A DNA stretch of 64,000 bases from Ashinkailepas kermadecensis (taxonomy: Eukaryota; Arthropoda; Thecostraca; Neolepadidae). Positions 45,527 through 57,989 of this stretch are shown here, piece after piece. The position numbers were made by a program, and so were the translations under genes. The stretch covers positions 1 to 64,000 of the forward strand of contig JAOTOM010004556.1 of assembly GCA_034440615.1 (NCBI GenBank), in the 5' to 3' direction. Positions within the stretch are counted from its first letter, which is position 1. Each line of letters starts with the position of its first letter. Under the pieces are notes generated by a model that did not search any database, had not been told where the DNA came from, and worked only from the letters and a program-made list of their open reading frames with translations.

Positions 45527-48265
45527 TTCCATGGGTTGCGGGGAGGGCATAGTCGTGGTCAGTCTACAAACGGTCTGTGCCGACTCTGTGTCAGCAGCGT
45601 GAGACACCCTTCCATGGGTTGCCGGGAGGGCACAGTCGTGGTCAGTCTACAAACGGTCTGTGCCGACTCTGTGTCAGCAGCGTGAGACACCCTTCCATGG
45701 GTTGCCGGGAGGGCACAGTCGTGGTCAGTCCACACACGGTCTGTGCCGACTCTGTGTCAGCAGCGTGAGACACCCTTCCATGGGTTGCGGGGAGGGCACA
45801 GTTGTGGTCAGTCCACACACGGCCTGTCCCGACTCTGTGTCAGCAGCGTGAGACACCCTTCCATGGGTTGCGGGGAGGGCACAGTCGTGGTCAGTCCACA
45901 CACGGTCTGTGCCGACTCTGTGTAAGCAGCGTGAGACACCCTTCCATGGGTTGCCGGGAGGGCACAGTCGTGGTCAGTCCACACACGGTCTGTCCCGACT
46001 CTGTGTCAGTAGCATGGGACACCCTTCCATGGGTTGCCGGGAGGGCACAGTCGTGGTCAGTCCACACACGGTCTGTCCCGACTCTGTGTCAGCAGCGTGA
46101 GACACCCTTCCATGGGTTGCGGGGAGGGCACAGTCGTGGTCAGTCCACACACGGTCTGTCCCGACTCTGTGTCAGCAGCGTGAGACACCCTTCCATGGGT
46201 TGCCGGGAGGGCACAGTCGTGGTCAGTCCACAAACGGCCTGTCCCGACTCTGTGTCAGCAGCGTGAGACACCCTTCCATGGGTTGCCGGGAGGGCACAGT
46301 CGTGGTCAGTCCACACACGGTCTGTCCCGACTCTGTGTCAGCAGCGTGAGACACCCTTCCATGGGTTGCCGGGAGGGCACAGTCGTGGTCAGTCCACACA
46401 CGGTCTGTGCCGACTCTGTGTCAGCAGCGTGAGACACCCTTCCATGGGTTGCCGGGAGGGCACAGTCGTGGTCAGTCCACACACGGTCTGTCCCGACTCT
46501 GTGTCAGCAGCGTGAGACACCCTTCCATGGGTTGCCGGGAGGGCACAGTCGTGGTCAGTCCACACACGGTCTGTGCCGACTCTGTGCCAGCAGCGTGAGA
46601 CACCCTTCCATGGGTTGCGGGGAGGGCACAGTTGTGGTCAGTCCACAAACGGCCTGTCCCGACTCTGTGTCAGCAGCGTGAGACACCCTTCCATGGGTTG
46701 CCGGGAGGGCACAGTCGTGGTCAGTCCACACGGTCTGTCCCGACTCTGTGTCAGCAGCGTGAGACACCCTTACATGGGTTGCGGGGAGGGCACAGTCGTG
46801 GTCAGTCCACACACGGTCTGTCCCGACTCTGTGTCAGCAGCGTGAGACACCCTTCCATGGGTTGCCGGGAGGGCACAGTCGTGGTCAGTCCACACACGGT
46901 CTGTCCCGACTCTGTGTCAGCAGCGTGAGACACCCTTACATGGGTTGCCGGGAGGGCACAGTCGTGGTCAGTCCACACACGGTCTGTCCCGACTCTGTGT
47001 CAGCAGCATGAGACACCCTTCCATGGGTTGCCGGGAGGGCACAATCGTGGTCAGTCCACACACGGTCTGTCCCGACTCTGTGTCAGCAGCGTCAGACACC
47101 CTTCCATGGGTTGCAGGGAAACCACAGTCGTGGTCAGTCCACACACGGTCTGTCCCGACTCTGTGTCAGCAGCGTGAGACACCCTTCCATGGGTTGCAGG
47201 GAGGGCACAGTCGTGGTCAGTCCACACACGGTCTGTCCCGACTCTGTGTCAGCAGCGTGAGACACCCTTCCATGGGTTGCCGGGAGGGCACAGTCGTGGT
47301 CAGTCCACACACGGTCTGTCCCGACTCTGTGTCAGCAGCGTGAGACACCCTTCCATGGGTTGCCGGGAGGGCACAGTCGTGGTCAGTCCACACACGGTCT
47401 GTCCCGACTCTGTGTCAGCAGCGTGAGACACCCTTCCATGGGTTGCCGGGAGGGCACAGTCGTGGTCAGTCCACACACGGTCTGTCCCGACTCTGTGTCA
47501 GCAGCGTGAGACACCCTTCCATGGGTTGCCGGGAGGGCACAGTCGTGGTCAGTCCACACACGGTCTGTCCCGACTCTGTGTCAGCAGCGTGAGACACCCT
47601 TCCATGGGTTGCAGGGAGGGCACAGTCGTGGTCAGTCCACACACGGTCTGTCCCGACTCTGTGTCAGTAGCATGGGACACCCTTCCATGGGTTGCAGGGA
47701 GGGCACAGTCGTGGTCAGTCCACACACGGTCTGTCCCGACTCTGTGTCAGCAGCGTGAGACACCCTTCCATGGGTTGCGGGGAGGGCACAGTCGTGGTCA
47801 GTCCACACACGGTCTGTCCCGACTCTGTGTCAGTAGCATGGGACACCCTTCCATGGGTTGCCGGGAGGGCACAGTCGTGGTCAGTCCACACACGGTCTGT
47901 GCCGACTCTGTGTCAGCAGCATGGGACACCCTTCCATGGGTTGCCGGGAGGGCACAGTCGTGGTCAGTCCACACACGGTCTGTCCCGACTCTGTGTCAGT
48001 AGCATGGGACACCCTTCCATGGGTTGCGGGGAGGGCACAGTCGTGGTCAGTCCACACACGGTCTGTCTTGTCTCTGTGTCAGCAGCGTGAGACACCCTTC
48101 CATGGGTTGCGGGGAGGGCACAGTCGTGGTCAGTCCACACACGGTCTGTCCCGACTCTGTGTCAGTAGCGTGAGACACCCTTCCATGGGTTGCCGGGAGG
48201 GCACAGTCGTGGTCAGTCCACACACGGTCTGTCCCGACTCTGTGTCAGTAGCATGGGACACCTAG
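45527..48265. repeat. 83-bp minisatellite, about 33 units
   Basis: Unit 'gtgagacacccttccatggg', 'ttgccgggagggcacagtcg', 'tggtcagtccacacacggtc' and 'tgtcccgactctgtgtcagcagc'. Near-identical copies. The 'cagtagcatggga' variant recurs at multiples of the unit in the right half. The flanks are unique sequence. Confidence 0.95.
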
Positions 48266-48269
48266 AGAC

Positions 48270-49500
48270 ACGGAGTCCTCCTCATGCCTTCTCTCGTCCA
48301 GCGACCCTAAAGCGGCGCCATTGACGGTGATTGTGCATAAAGTGCGTCGTGAACCACCCAATAAACAAAACCAGCGACCCTAAATGGCGGCTTGTCCTGG
48401 AGAAGTACCGCCAGACTCGTCGGACGGACCTTGACTGAGGAGCAGCTGGCCGAGATGTGGTGTCTGGATCGCAGGCCTTCAAAAGTGAAATTGCCTCTTC
48501 AGCTCTGCTAATCTCACCATCCCTGGGAAGGCCGGGACGTTTTGCTCGAAGCCGATGCAATCGCACCGCGGTTAATATGTCGTCAGTTGCTTCGTAGCAA
48601 CTATCTCAGCATAGACAATACAGTAGTACTCGGTATCAAGTACGGACGCGTGTTTCAGTTCGTTCGAAATGCCTATCCGAAAACGATACCATTATCCGAT
48701 TAAATTTCCGCCAAGATTATACATTCACACAACTACACATTCCAAGTGTTCGGAAGAAATATCCGCCACACAGTTCACGAACGGCAATGGACTACGCCCG
48801 CCCGTTGTAGATACTCCACAGCGAAAACGAGAGACGACACGCATTCGTGTCGATGGCTTGTCGACTTGTCATGGGTTGCAAGTTTCCTGGCAGGCAGAGA
48901 CAGACCGAAATGTAACAGATTTTGGTCTCGACCAGGAACAGACGGTTGCCGTCGCACCATCCTGTTGGCCGGGCTGCAATGGTACGCCACCCCGTTTTGT
49001 CCTCCGACATTTTAATTCCGCATTCAGTCGACTGGTCATTAATTTCCAGTCACATTCACCAGCTATATTCATTTCGACTACAAAGAGTTCGATTTCAGCG
49101 TCCCGGAATAAAATTGCCAATGCAAGACGAAGATGAACATTTCATTATGAGGCCCCTTCAAAGAATTTCTCCTTCGTCGTTTAATCTCGCCGAAATGCGT
49201 CCCACTTGCATTCACTGCAGTGGCCTTGCTTGCCGGCCTTCAGCCACTTCAACGAGCATCGGCACACCACTGCACCACGCATTAACATCGACCGCGCTCG
49301 ACAACCGGCCGCAATCGCGCCAATTTCTCCTCCGTCCCGCCATTCCGCGCCGATGCGGCGGGTCATATCTCGAGGCGTGTGACAATGGCGTGCGTCGCAG
49401 GCCGGCGGCCGTTTCGGCCCCGAAGAGCCGCCTGACCGGCTGCCCCGCGGACAGTGGTGTCGCTGGTGGCGGATCTGTGGCCCCGGCGAAGTTCCGAAGC
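48270..49500. other. Intronic sequence, nothing recognised
   Basis: Several open frames on both strands (for example 48669-49136) but no recognisable domain or splice structure. Confidence 0.35.
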
Positions 49501-49539
49501 GGCGTCATATGTGGCAGCCAGTCCGCACGGCCGAACGAG

Positions 49540-49915
49540 CCCGCCGCGGCGCGGGCCCGCCGCGAACGGGCCCGCGGCGGCGACGAGCCCGCCGCGGCGG
49601 CCCGAACAGCCCGCCGCGGCGGCCCGAACGAGCCCGCCGCGGCGGCCGAACGAGCCCGCCGCGGCGGCCCGAACGAGCCCGCGCGGCGGCGAACGAGCCC
49701 GCCGCGGCGGCCGAACGAGCCCGCCGCCGCGGCGCCCCCGAACGAGCCCGCCGCGGCGGCCGAACGAGCCCGCCGCGGCGGCCCGAACGAGCCCGCCGCG
49801 GCGGCCCGAACGAGCCCGCCGCGGCGGCCCGAACGAGCCCGCCGCGGCGGCCCGAACGAGCCCGCCGCGGCGGCCCGAACGAGCCCGCCGCGGCGGCCCG
49901 AACGAGCCCACCGGA
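49540..49915. repeat. 22-bp extremely GC-rich minisatellite, about 17 units
   Basis: Unit 'cggcccgaacgagcccgccg' plus 'cg', with small length variants. It sits in a wider CpG-rich zone, 49360-50060. The Arg/Ala/Pro-rich frames are repeat artefacts. Confidence 0.92.
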
Positions 49916-50104
49916 TGTGTGCTACGCGAGGCGCACTGGTCGGTCGCCAGCTTCTCCGGCGGTGGAGGTCCACCCGGAGGCCGGCTCACGGTCGCCAGTC
50001 GTCGGGTGGTGACCCCATCGGACGGACTGGCGACGGCGCCGGGCGGCGCAACCGTCACAGGCTCGTGTCAGACCGCCGGAGAATCACGGCCGACCTCAGG
50101 CTAG

Positions 50105-50740
50105 GCCGGAGATTCACGCCTGATCTCAGATTAAACCGGGGGAATCACGGCTGAACTCAGGCCAGACCGGAGATTCACGCCTGCTCTCAGATTCGACCGG
50201 GGGAATCACGGCTGAACTCAGGTCGGACCGGAGATTCACGCCTGCTCTCAGATTAGACCGAGGGAATCACGGCTGAACTCAGGTCGGACCGGAGATTCAC
50301 GCCTGCTCTCAGATTAGACCGGGGGAATCACGGCTGAACTCAGGTCGGACCGGAGATTCACGCCTGCTCTCAGATTAGACCGGGGGAATCACGGCTGAAC
50401 TCAGGCCAGACCGGAGATTCACGCCTGGTCTCAGATTAGACCGGGGGAATCACGGCTGAACTCAGGTCGGACCGGAGATTCACGCCTGCTCTCAAATTAA
50501 ACCGGGGGAATCACGGCTGAACGCAGGCCAGACCGGAGATTCACGCCTGCTCTCAGATTAGACCGGGGGAATCACGGCTGAACTCAGGTCGGACCGGAGA
50601 TTCACGCCTGCTCTCAGATTAAACCGGGGAATCACGGCTAAACTCAGGTCGGACCGGAGATTCACGCCTGCTCTCAGATTAGACCGGGGGAATCACGGCT
50701 GAACTCAGGTCGGACCGGAGATTCACGCTGGTATCAAGAT
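50105..50740. repeat. 61-bp minisatellite, about 10 units
   Basis: Unit 'gaccggagattcacgcctgc', 'tctcagattagaccggggga' and 'atcacggctgaactcaggtcg'. The two halves are themselves related. Degenerate units continue to about 50815. Confidence 0.93.
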
Positions 50741-50820
50741 GGCGGCTGATCTCAGACGGAGACAGTCACGACTGATCTCAGCTCAGACGGGGAGAATGAC
50801 GACTGATCTTTGGAGGAAAA

Positions 50821-51430
50821 GGTATTTTCGGACGAACTAAATTTGACCATGTCACGGATCTGTTAGAGCGCCTTGGCCGGATGAGCGCGGACAACTTGGT
50901 CTCACACCACACGCCGAGCCTGCTTCATAAGGTGCGCCGCCTGCAGGAGCCGGCTTCGTTAGCCGGTACCCTTACCACAATAGCCGAGCATCGTGACCGC
51001 CACACCCGTCAGGACCGGCACCTGTACGTCCCCAGATCACGGACGGATATGGGCAGGAGCCGTTTTTGCTCTCGATACTCTGCCCTGCTTAACGAGCTGC
51101 CGCACGAGATGAAGCGACTGCCGGTTCTCCTGTTCAGCCGCCGCCTTGGGCGGCATTTGTGCATGGACACCGGACTGACTGCTCTGATCGTACTGCCCGA
51201 CTTCTGATCATACTGATCATACTTACTGACTTCTGATCGGACTTACTGTCTTGTCATTGTACTTGCTGATTCTTCCCGTGCCGCTAGTATGAACAATTGT
51301 TATATGTATGCGTGTGTGCCTGTGACTGCCCTTATTTACTGATGACCTTTGTTTTAAATCTCGACAATAGGTTGTAATAGCCACGAGTCTATTGTGGATG
51401 GCCTGCATATACGTATTTGTCTTCGTCGTC
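50821..51430 (+). mobile_element. LINE 3' fragment inserted in the 61-bp array
   Basis: Open from 50821 to 51207: FGRTKFDHVTDLLERLGRM, SADNLVSHHTPSLLHKVRRL, RQDRHLYVPRSRTDMGRS and LNELPHEMKRLP, then a stop. This is the C-terminal end of the same Jockey/CR1-like family as at 1405 and 6298 and it is unbroken here. About 220 bp of 3' sequence follows. The 61-bp repeat consensus resumes at about 51440. Confidence 0.8.
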
Positions 51431-51437
51431 TTCGATC

Positions 51438-51560
51438 ACAGGTCAGACGGGGAATGTCCAAGCTGAACTCAGGTTAGACAGAGGAATCACACTGGCATCA
51501 AGTCAGACAGGGGAATCACGACTGATCTCAGATCAGACCGCGGAAAATCACGACGGATTT
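51438..51560. repeat. 61-bp minisatellite, right remnant
   Basis: 'caggtcagacggggaatg', 'gctgaactcaggttagac' and 'ggggaatcacgactgatctc' match the degenerate left-flank units, on the far side of the LINE fragment. Confidence 0.8.
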
Positions 51561-52189
51561 AAAGTGCTGAGTACAGTCACTCGTATTTGGTATTTTCAGT
51601 ATAAGATGCATATTGAGGTGCCAGACGAGCGAGGGTCAGTAGTGCAAACAAGAGTGGAGTCGAATATCCGTGCATACCAGTCATAGCCCATAACCTCACT
51701 GCCTGGAGCATCTATGCGGTCACCCTTTTCAGGAATGTATACAGAGCTACAGTGATTGTGTATGCGATACGTTCACGAAATTACACCACTAGAAGCAGAA
51801 ATAAAAAGATTATCCCTCCCTGGACCTCAACTCGAGGCCTCGTGATGCATCCGGGACGGATGGAACGCTGGCTGCGGTGCGAGATCTATAGTTGCCTGCG
51901 GGTGGGAGCGTCCCTGGAGACCTCGTTCTTGGAACGACTGAGAGCAGGGCTGGAGATCCCGGGTGGGTCCTGGTCCGGACCCCCAACCCACGCCAAACCC
52001 AACAATTCAACCCCACGCCTTCCCGCATATCACTTACTGCATTTCTGTCTGGGGAGGGGCATCCAAGAGCCAGCTACAGAGTATAACAACTTGTCAACTT
52101 CGCAGCCAGGATTGTCACGGGAACACGTCGCTGGGAACACATTGGTCCAGCTTTATAGTCCCTAGGGCGGCGCAGAATAACACCCGGTG

Positions 52190-52430
52190 GACAGGCGGGA
52201 TATCCAAGGGCGTCGTCACGGGGGGGGGCAGGGGGGGCAGTCTCCCCCCTGCCGTCAAACAGGGGGCGCCGCCCCCTGAAATTTGAGGAGGCCCCTATCC
52301 GGAAATGCACAGGAAAAAAATGAGCAATGAGGCCGACGAGACACGAGAGGAGGCCTCCAAGAAGTGAGAGGAGGCCCCTAATTTGAAGAAGGAGTCACCT
52401 AGGAGAGGATATGAGGCCCCAGAAATCACG
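52190..52430 (+). repeat. G/C-tract element with 'gaggcccc' blocks
   Basis: Starts 'ggcgtcgtcacggggggg', has G-tract/C-tract pairs and leads into 'aggaggcccctaatttgaag', which grades into the 21-bp array. A related inverted piece is at 58800-58905. Confidence 0.55.
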
Positions 52431-54358
52431 AGAGTGCCAACAATTGGCACGGAGGCCCCCAGGAATGCAAAGGATGCCCCCAGGATTGCAAAGGAGGCCC
52501 CCAGGATTGCAAAGGAGGCCTCCAGGATTACAAAGGAGGCCCCCTGGATTTAAAAGGAGGCCCCCAGGATTGCAAAGGAGGCCTCCATGATTACAAAGGA
52601 GGCCCCTTGGATTGAAAAGGAGGCCCCCAGGAGTGCAAAGGAGGCCCCCAGGATTGCAAAGGAGGCCCCCAGGTTTGCAAAGGAGGACTCCAGGATTGCA
52701 AAGGAGACCCCCAGGAATGCAAAGGAGGCCCTCACGATTGCAAAGGAGGCCTCCAGGATTACAAAGGAGGTGCCCAGGATTGCAAAGGAGGCCCCCAGGA
52801 TTGCAAAGGAGGCCTCCAGGATTACAAAGGAGGCCCCCAGGATTGAAAAGGAGGCCCCCTGGATTGCAAAGGAGGCCTCCATGATTACAAAGGAGGCCCC
52901 CATGATTGAAAAGGAGGCCCCCAAGATTGCAAAGGAGGCCCCAGGATTGCAAAGGAGACCTCCATGATTACAAAGGAGGCCCCCTGGATTGAAAAGGAGG
53001 CCCCCATGATTGCAAAGGAGGCCCCCATGATTGCAAAGGAGGCCCCCAGGTTTGCAAAGAAGGACTCCAGGATTGCAAAGGAGACCCCCAGGAATGCAAA
53101 GGAGGCCCTCACGATTGCAAAGGAGACCTCCAGGATTACAAAGGAGGCCCCCAGGATTGCAAAGGAGGCCCCCAGGATTGCAAAGGAGGCCTCCAGGATT
53201 ATAAAGGAGGCCCCCAGGATTGAAAAGGAGGCCCCCAGGATTTCAAAGGAGGCCCCAGGATTGCAAAAGAGGCTCCCAGGATTGCAAAGGAGGCCACCAG
53301 GATTTCAAAGGAGAACTCCAGGATTGCAAAGGATGCCCCCAGGATTGCAAAGGAGGCCCCCAGGTTTGCAAAGGAGGACTCCAGGATTGCGAAGGAGACC
53401 CCCAGGAATGCAAAGGAGGCCCTCACGATTGCAAAGGAGGCCTCCAGGATTGCAAAGGAGGACTCCAGGATTGCAAAGGAGGCCCACAGGATTGCAAAGG
53501 AGGCCCCAGGATTGCAAAGGACGCTCCAGGATTACAAAGGAGGCCACCAGGATTACCAAGGAGGACTCCAGGATTGCAAAGGAGGCCCCCATGATTACAA
53601 AGGGAGGCCCCCAGGATTGAAAAGGAGGCCCCCAGGATTGCAAAGGAGGCCCCAGTATTGCAAAGGAGCGCCCTGGATTGCAAAGGATGCCCCAGGATTG
53701 CAAAGGAGGCCCCCATGATTACAAAGGAGGACTCCAGGATTGCAAAGGAGGCCCTCAGGATTGCAAAGGAGGACACCAGGATTGCAAAGGAAGCCTCAGG
53801 ATTGCAAAGGAGGCCCCATGATTACAAAGGAGGACTCCAGGATTGCAAAGGAGGCACCAGGATTGCAAAGGAGGCCCCCAGGATTACAAAGGAGGATTCC
53901 AGGATTGCAAAGGAGGCCCTCAGGATTGCAAAGGAGGACACCAGGATTGCAAAGGAAGCCTCAGGATTGCAAAGGAGGCCCCATGATTACAAAGGAGGAC
54001 TCCAGGATTGCAAAGGAGGCACCAGGATTGCAAAGGAGGCCCCCAGGATTACAAAGGAGGACTCCAGGATTGCAAAGGAGACCCACATGATTGCAAAAGG
54101 AGGCCTCCAGGATTGCAAAGGAGGCCCCAGGGATTGCACAGGAGGCCCCTAGGATTGCAAAGGAGGCCCTTAGGATTGCGAAGGAAGCCCACAGGATTGT
54201 AAAGGAGGCCACCAGGATTGCAAAAGTGGCCCCAGGATTGCAAAGGAGACCCCCATGATTGCAAAGGAGGCCCCCAGGATTACAAAGGAGGCCCCCAGGA
54301 TTGCAAAGGAGACCCTCAGGATTGCACAGGAGGCCCCCAGGATTGCAAAGGAGGCCCC
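52431..54358. repeat. 21-bp minisatellite, about 90 units
   Basis: Unit 'ggaggcccccaggattgcaa' plus 'a' with variants 'ggattacaaa', 'ggattgaaaa' and 'ggtttgcaaa'. Larger blocks repeat (for example 53700-53830 and 53835-53990 are near copies). Twenty-one is a multiple of 3, so it is open in several frames. Confidence 0.95.
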
Positions 54359-57230
54359 AATACGGGAAGGGAGACCTCAGAAAATAAGAGAAGGCCCTAA
54401 GACGGAAGAGAAAGCCAGTGGATATGAGATGAGGTTTCGGAGACGTAAAAGCAGTCCCCGAAACGGGTAAGGTTCTACCAAGATAGAAAAGGATAATCCA
54501 GAAAAGTGGCAGGAAGCACCTAATACGGAAGAGGACGATATAAGATTGGAAAGAGACCCTATGATGTACGAGGAAGCCCCTAAAATAGGAGAGAATGGCC
54601 ATTAGATAAGAGGGATGGCTCCCAGGCGAGAAAGAAGGCTTCACGACGGGTAAGAAGGTCCCCAGGAAAGGACAAGGTAACTGAGATAGGAAAGGTTGCG
54701 TGTAATTTGGAAGAGGAGCCACCTAAGAGAGAACAGGAGTCCACCAGGAGACAAGAGGCCAACCTTAAAATGGGAAAAGATAGAATCAAAACGCGGAACA
54801 GGAGGCCCCGAAGACGTGAGAGGAGGCCCCTAATTTGAAAAAAGAAAGCCTCAAAAAGAAAAAAGGAGGCCCCTGCCGGACTCGAGAGGAGTCCCCCGAG
54901 ATGGAGTAGGAGGTCTCCAGGGCCGAATGAGGCCCCGACGACCGGAAGGAATTCCCAGGAAATGAGAGAAGGCCCTTAAAATGGGAGTGGTAGGTAGCAG
55001 GTATGGAAGGAGGCGAGGTTTCCAAAATTGAAGATCCCTCAAGACGGATAAGCTTTGCGAGGACAAAGGAGGAGGCCCACGAGGCGTGGCAGGAGGCCCC
55101 TAATTTGGCAGAGGATGCCCCTGGAACATGAGAGGAAGTCCCATGCCATGTTAAAGGGGCCCCAGGATGTGGGAGGAGGTCCTCCAAAACTGGAGAGGAG
55201 GACCATTGAAGATGGGGGAGGGTAGGACGGACGAGAAGACGTCCAAAACCGGTAAAGAAGCTCCAGGAAATGAGACGAGACCCCTAAGACGCGAGAGGAG
55301 GTCTATAATTTGCTAGAAGCATCTGAAATGGCAGGAGTCGTGCCGGGGTACATGAAAATCACGACATGGGCCCAAAAGATCCGGCCGGGGCCCCTGAAAA
55401 TATCGCTGAGCCTATGGGTACCAAAAATGCACGCCCGGATCATGAAAATCACGCTTGGGGCACGATAAGTCGTACCGTTCCCCAACAGTATAATTTAGAC
55501 ACAAATGAAGCCGGGCAACGAAAAACAATCCGGACATGAATAATCACTCTTGGGCCCCAACAATGACACTAAAAGCATCCAAAACGTATTGGACACCCAC
55601 AAAGTGTCGAGGTCGCTAAAACTCGCACTAGGGATCCAAGCAAATGACGTCGGGACACAAAAGATTACATTGGACTAAAAAAGTCGCGCCTTCGAAAATC
55701 TCACTGGGGACCAAAAAGGTCGCGCCTGGACCCCAAAGGTTGCTGCTGCCCCAAAAATCAATTATCAACCGGAATGTCACTCTGCGCCCAAAAAAATCGG
55801 GTCAAAGTCCCCGCAAAACCCGTTGGGCACTGGAAAAAAACGTGTCAGGGCACCGAAAAAAATCGTACCTGGAGACCGAAGAATCGTACCAGGACCCAAA
55901 AATATCACGTAAGGACCTATAAAAAAAATAGAACTGCTTCGGTGGCCGCAGTGACATATCAAAGGGGCAAATGGCCCCTCCTTCCTAAGAGAGATATGCT
56001 CCCAAGAATCGAGCCGAGGCCCCCAAAAGTCGCGCTGGGACCACAAAAATTCGCGTCGGTCCACCAGAATTCGCGTAGGGGCTCAAAGTAAATACGTCGG
56101 GCCCCAGAAAACTCGCTCCGAGGCACGAAAATCTGCAACAGGAACCGCCAAGATCGCGTTGGGGTCACAGCTAAGTACAACGCGCCCCGCAAACTCGAAC
56201 CGGTCCTACCAAATTTCGCGCTCGGACCCACAATTCGGTAGTACCAAAAATTTCGCGCTCGGACCCATCGGTAGTACCAAAAATTTGGTCTGGGCATCAA
56301 AAATTAACGTCGGGACTGCCAACAATTGTCGTCTATGGCCCCACATAGGCACCATGTGACCCCCAAAGTCCCATCGGTATCCGAAGAATAAAGCCGGAGC
56401 CCTCCAAAATCAGGAGGGATTGCAAAAAGCCCGGGTCAGGATAATGGTTCTGGAGCACCGAACATGTCATCAGATGCCTTGACAAATCGCGTACGGCATC
56501 GAAAAACATACCGGAGCTCGAAGAAAATCGAGGTGAGATACAAAAACATGGCACCAGGGACTCGAAAAATCAGGGCGGGATTCGGAGGTTAAAGAAAATT
56601 CAGAAGAGATCCACAAAAATCGCGTTGAGCCCAGATAACTGGCGTTGGGTCCCGGAACCACGCGCCTGGACGCGATAAGTCGCGCTGGGACCCAGAAAAA
56701 TCGCACCGAAGCCTCAAAATCGTACTGGGGCCACACAAATGTGCGTCAGAAGCCCCAAATAAACGCAGCGGGACCCTAAGAGCACAACGGGGACCGAAAA
56801 TGCGACTGGCCCTTCAAAGCGCAGTCTCGTAAAAAGCGACAGGGTCCGAAAACATGCGTTGTAGCCATAACTATATATACCGGGAACACTAAAAAAAACA
56901 ACAACAAAAAAACACCGGAAGCTCTCAAGGCACACAGGGGCCATATGACCGCACAAGGACCTGAAAATAGGCTGGGGCCGCAAAAAGTTACATGATCCCA
57001 AAACGAACAAAAATACCGGGCACTAAGTAAACACATCGAGATCTTTGAAAGCGCCCCGACAACTAAAAAAAATATTCGGTGCGCAAAAAAAGCAACAAAC
57101 CCTAAAACGAGCAGGGGTTTCGAAAATGCGTTGGGCCTCTAACAAAAATGAATTGGAGCCTTAGGACACATCCGTAGACGAAGAAATACGAAATGGGTCC
57201 AAAGAAGTACACTCAGGCAGGGCTTCGGTT
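54359..57230. repeat. Degenerate continuation of the 21-bp array
   Basis: Spaced 'gaggccc' and 'aagagg' blocks persist to about 55300. Then a 'cccaaaaatcgcgctggga'-type unit of about 20-28 bp continues, highly diverged, to about 57230. No coding sequence. Confidence 0.65.
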
Positions 57231-57239
57231 CGGTAGCCA

Positions 57240-57700
57240 ACCTGGAAGCATGTTTAATTAAAGATATGAGGTGCATTAAAGCTCAGCGGGTATCCGCATT
57301 TCTTCACCATAAAATATGGTAAGAAGGGAACTAATGATCGAATTTAATTAATATAATTTTCGCAGCGAACGCCCATACGAAGCATTTTATCACGTCAGAT
57401 ATGGCGTAAGTCTATCATGTGGCAGCAATTAACAAAGCGTAGGAGGCCCAGCAGAATCCGTAGCATCGCACGAAGTGTGGCGAATGCGCCGAATGCGCAA
57501 GATGGGTGTGCACGTGCACTAACGTTGGCGTCGTGGCGACCGGGAACTATGAACTGGAATGTCTGAAATTCGAAAATTTTACATTTTAAAGTGATTTGTG
57601 CAGGTGTAATTTCAGCAGTGCGAGGTGATTTATCAAGGAATACCAAAAGAATACATTTGAACAGGTTGTGGGAGCTTGGGTTGAAATCCGACGAATCAGA
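57240..57700. other. Intronic sequence, nothing recognised
   Basis: Contains 'gtgcacgtgcactaacgtt' at about 57509, resembling 9713-9735 next to repeat family B; the two may be parts of one element. Confidence 0.35.
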
Positions 57701-57885
57701 AACGATAGTGGTAGATTAGGCCCCTCCACAGGATAATTCAGTTGATCACTAATTATTTTATTTAAAAGTTCCCCTTTGACAAAATAGTGGTCGAAATCGG
57801 AAGACTTTATTCAGTAGTTGGACCCCCTCCAAATACGTTTGCCCCCTCCCCTTGACGCAAATATGGGTGCGTCACTGGTCTCTCA
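57700..57885 (+). repeat. Dispersed repeat family B, copy 2
   Basis: 'aaatagtggtcgaaatc', 'ccccctccaaatacg' and 'gcgtcactgg' in the same order as at 9785-9985. Confidence 0.65.
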
Positions 57886-57989
57886 ATAATTTTTCAGAAC
57901 TTACGCCCATGTAGCAAAGCCAACATTGCGGGGGTAAATTCCCCCTCACAAGCATACAAAACAACACCGATGCCCCATATCAAATGGGA

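Noticed and set aside
45577..48265. Many frames with a repeated LCVSSVRHPSMGC motif
   Set aside because: 83-bp repeat read in rotating frames, with regular stops; not a protein repeat.
49212..50154. Arg/Ala/Pro-rich frames on both strands
   Set aside because: Open only because the sequence is GC-extreme and repetitive.
52395..54722. Frames with GLLCNPGG or RRPPGLQ repeats
   Set aside because: 21-bp array artefact, open on both strands.
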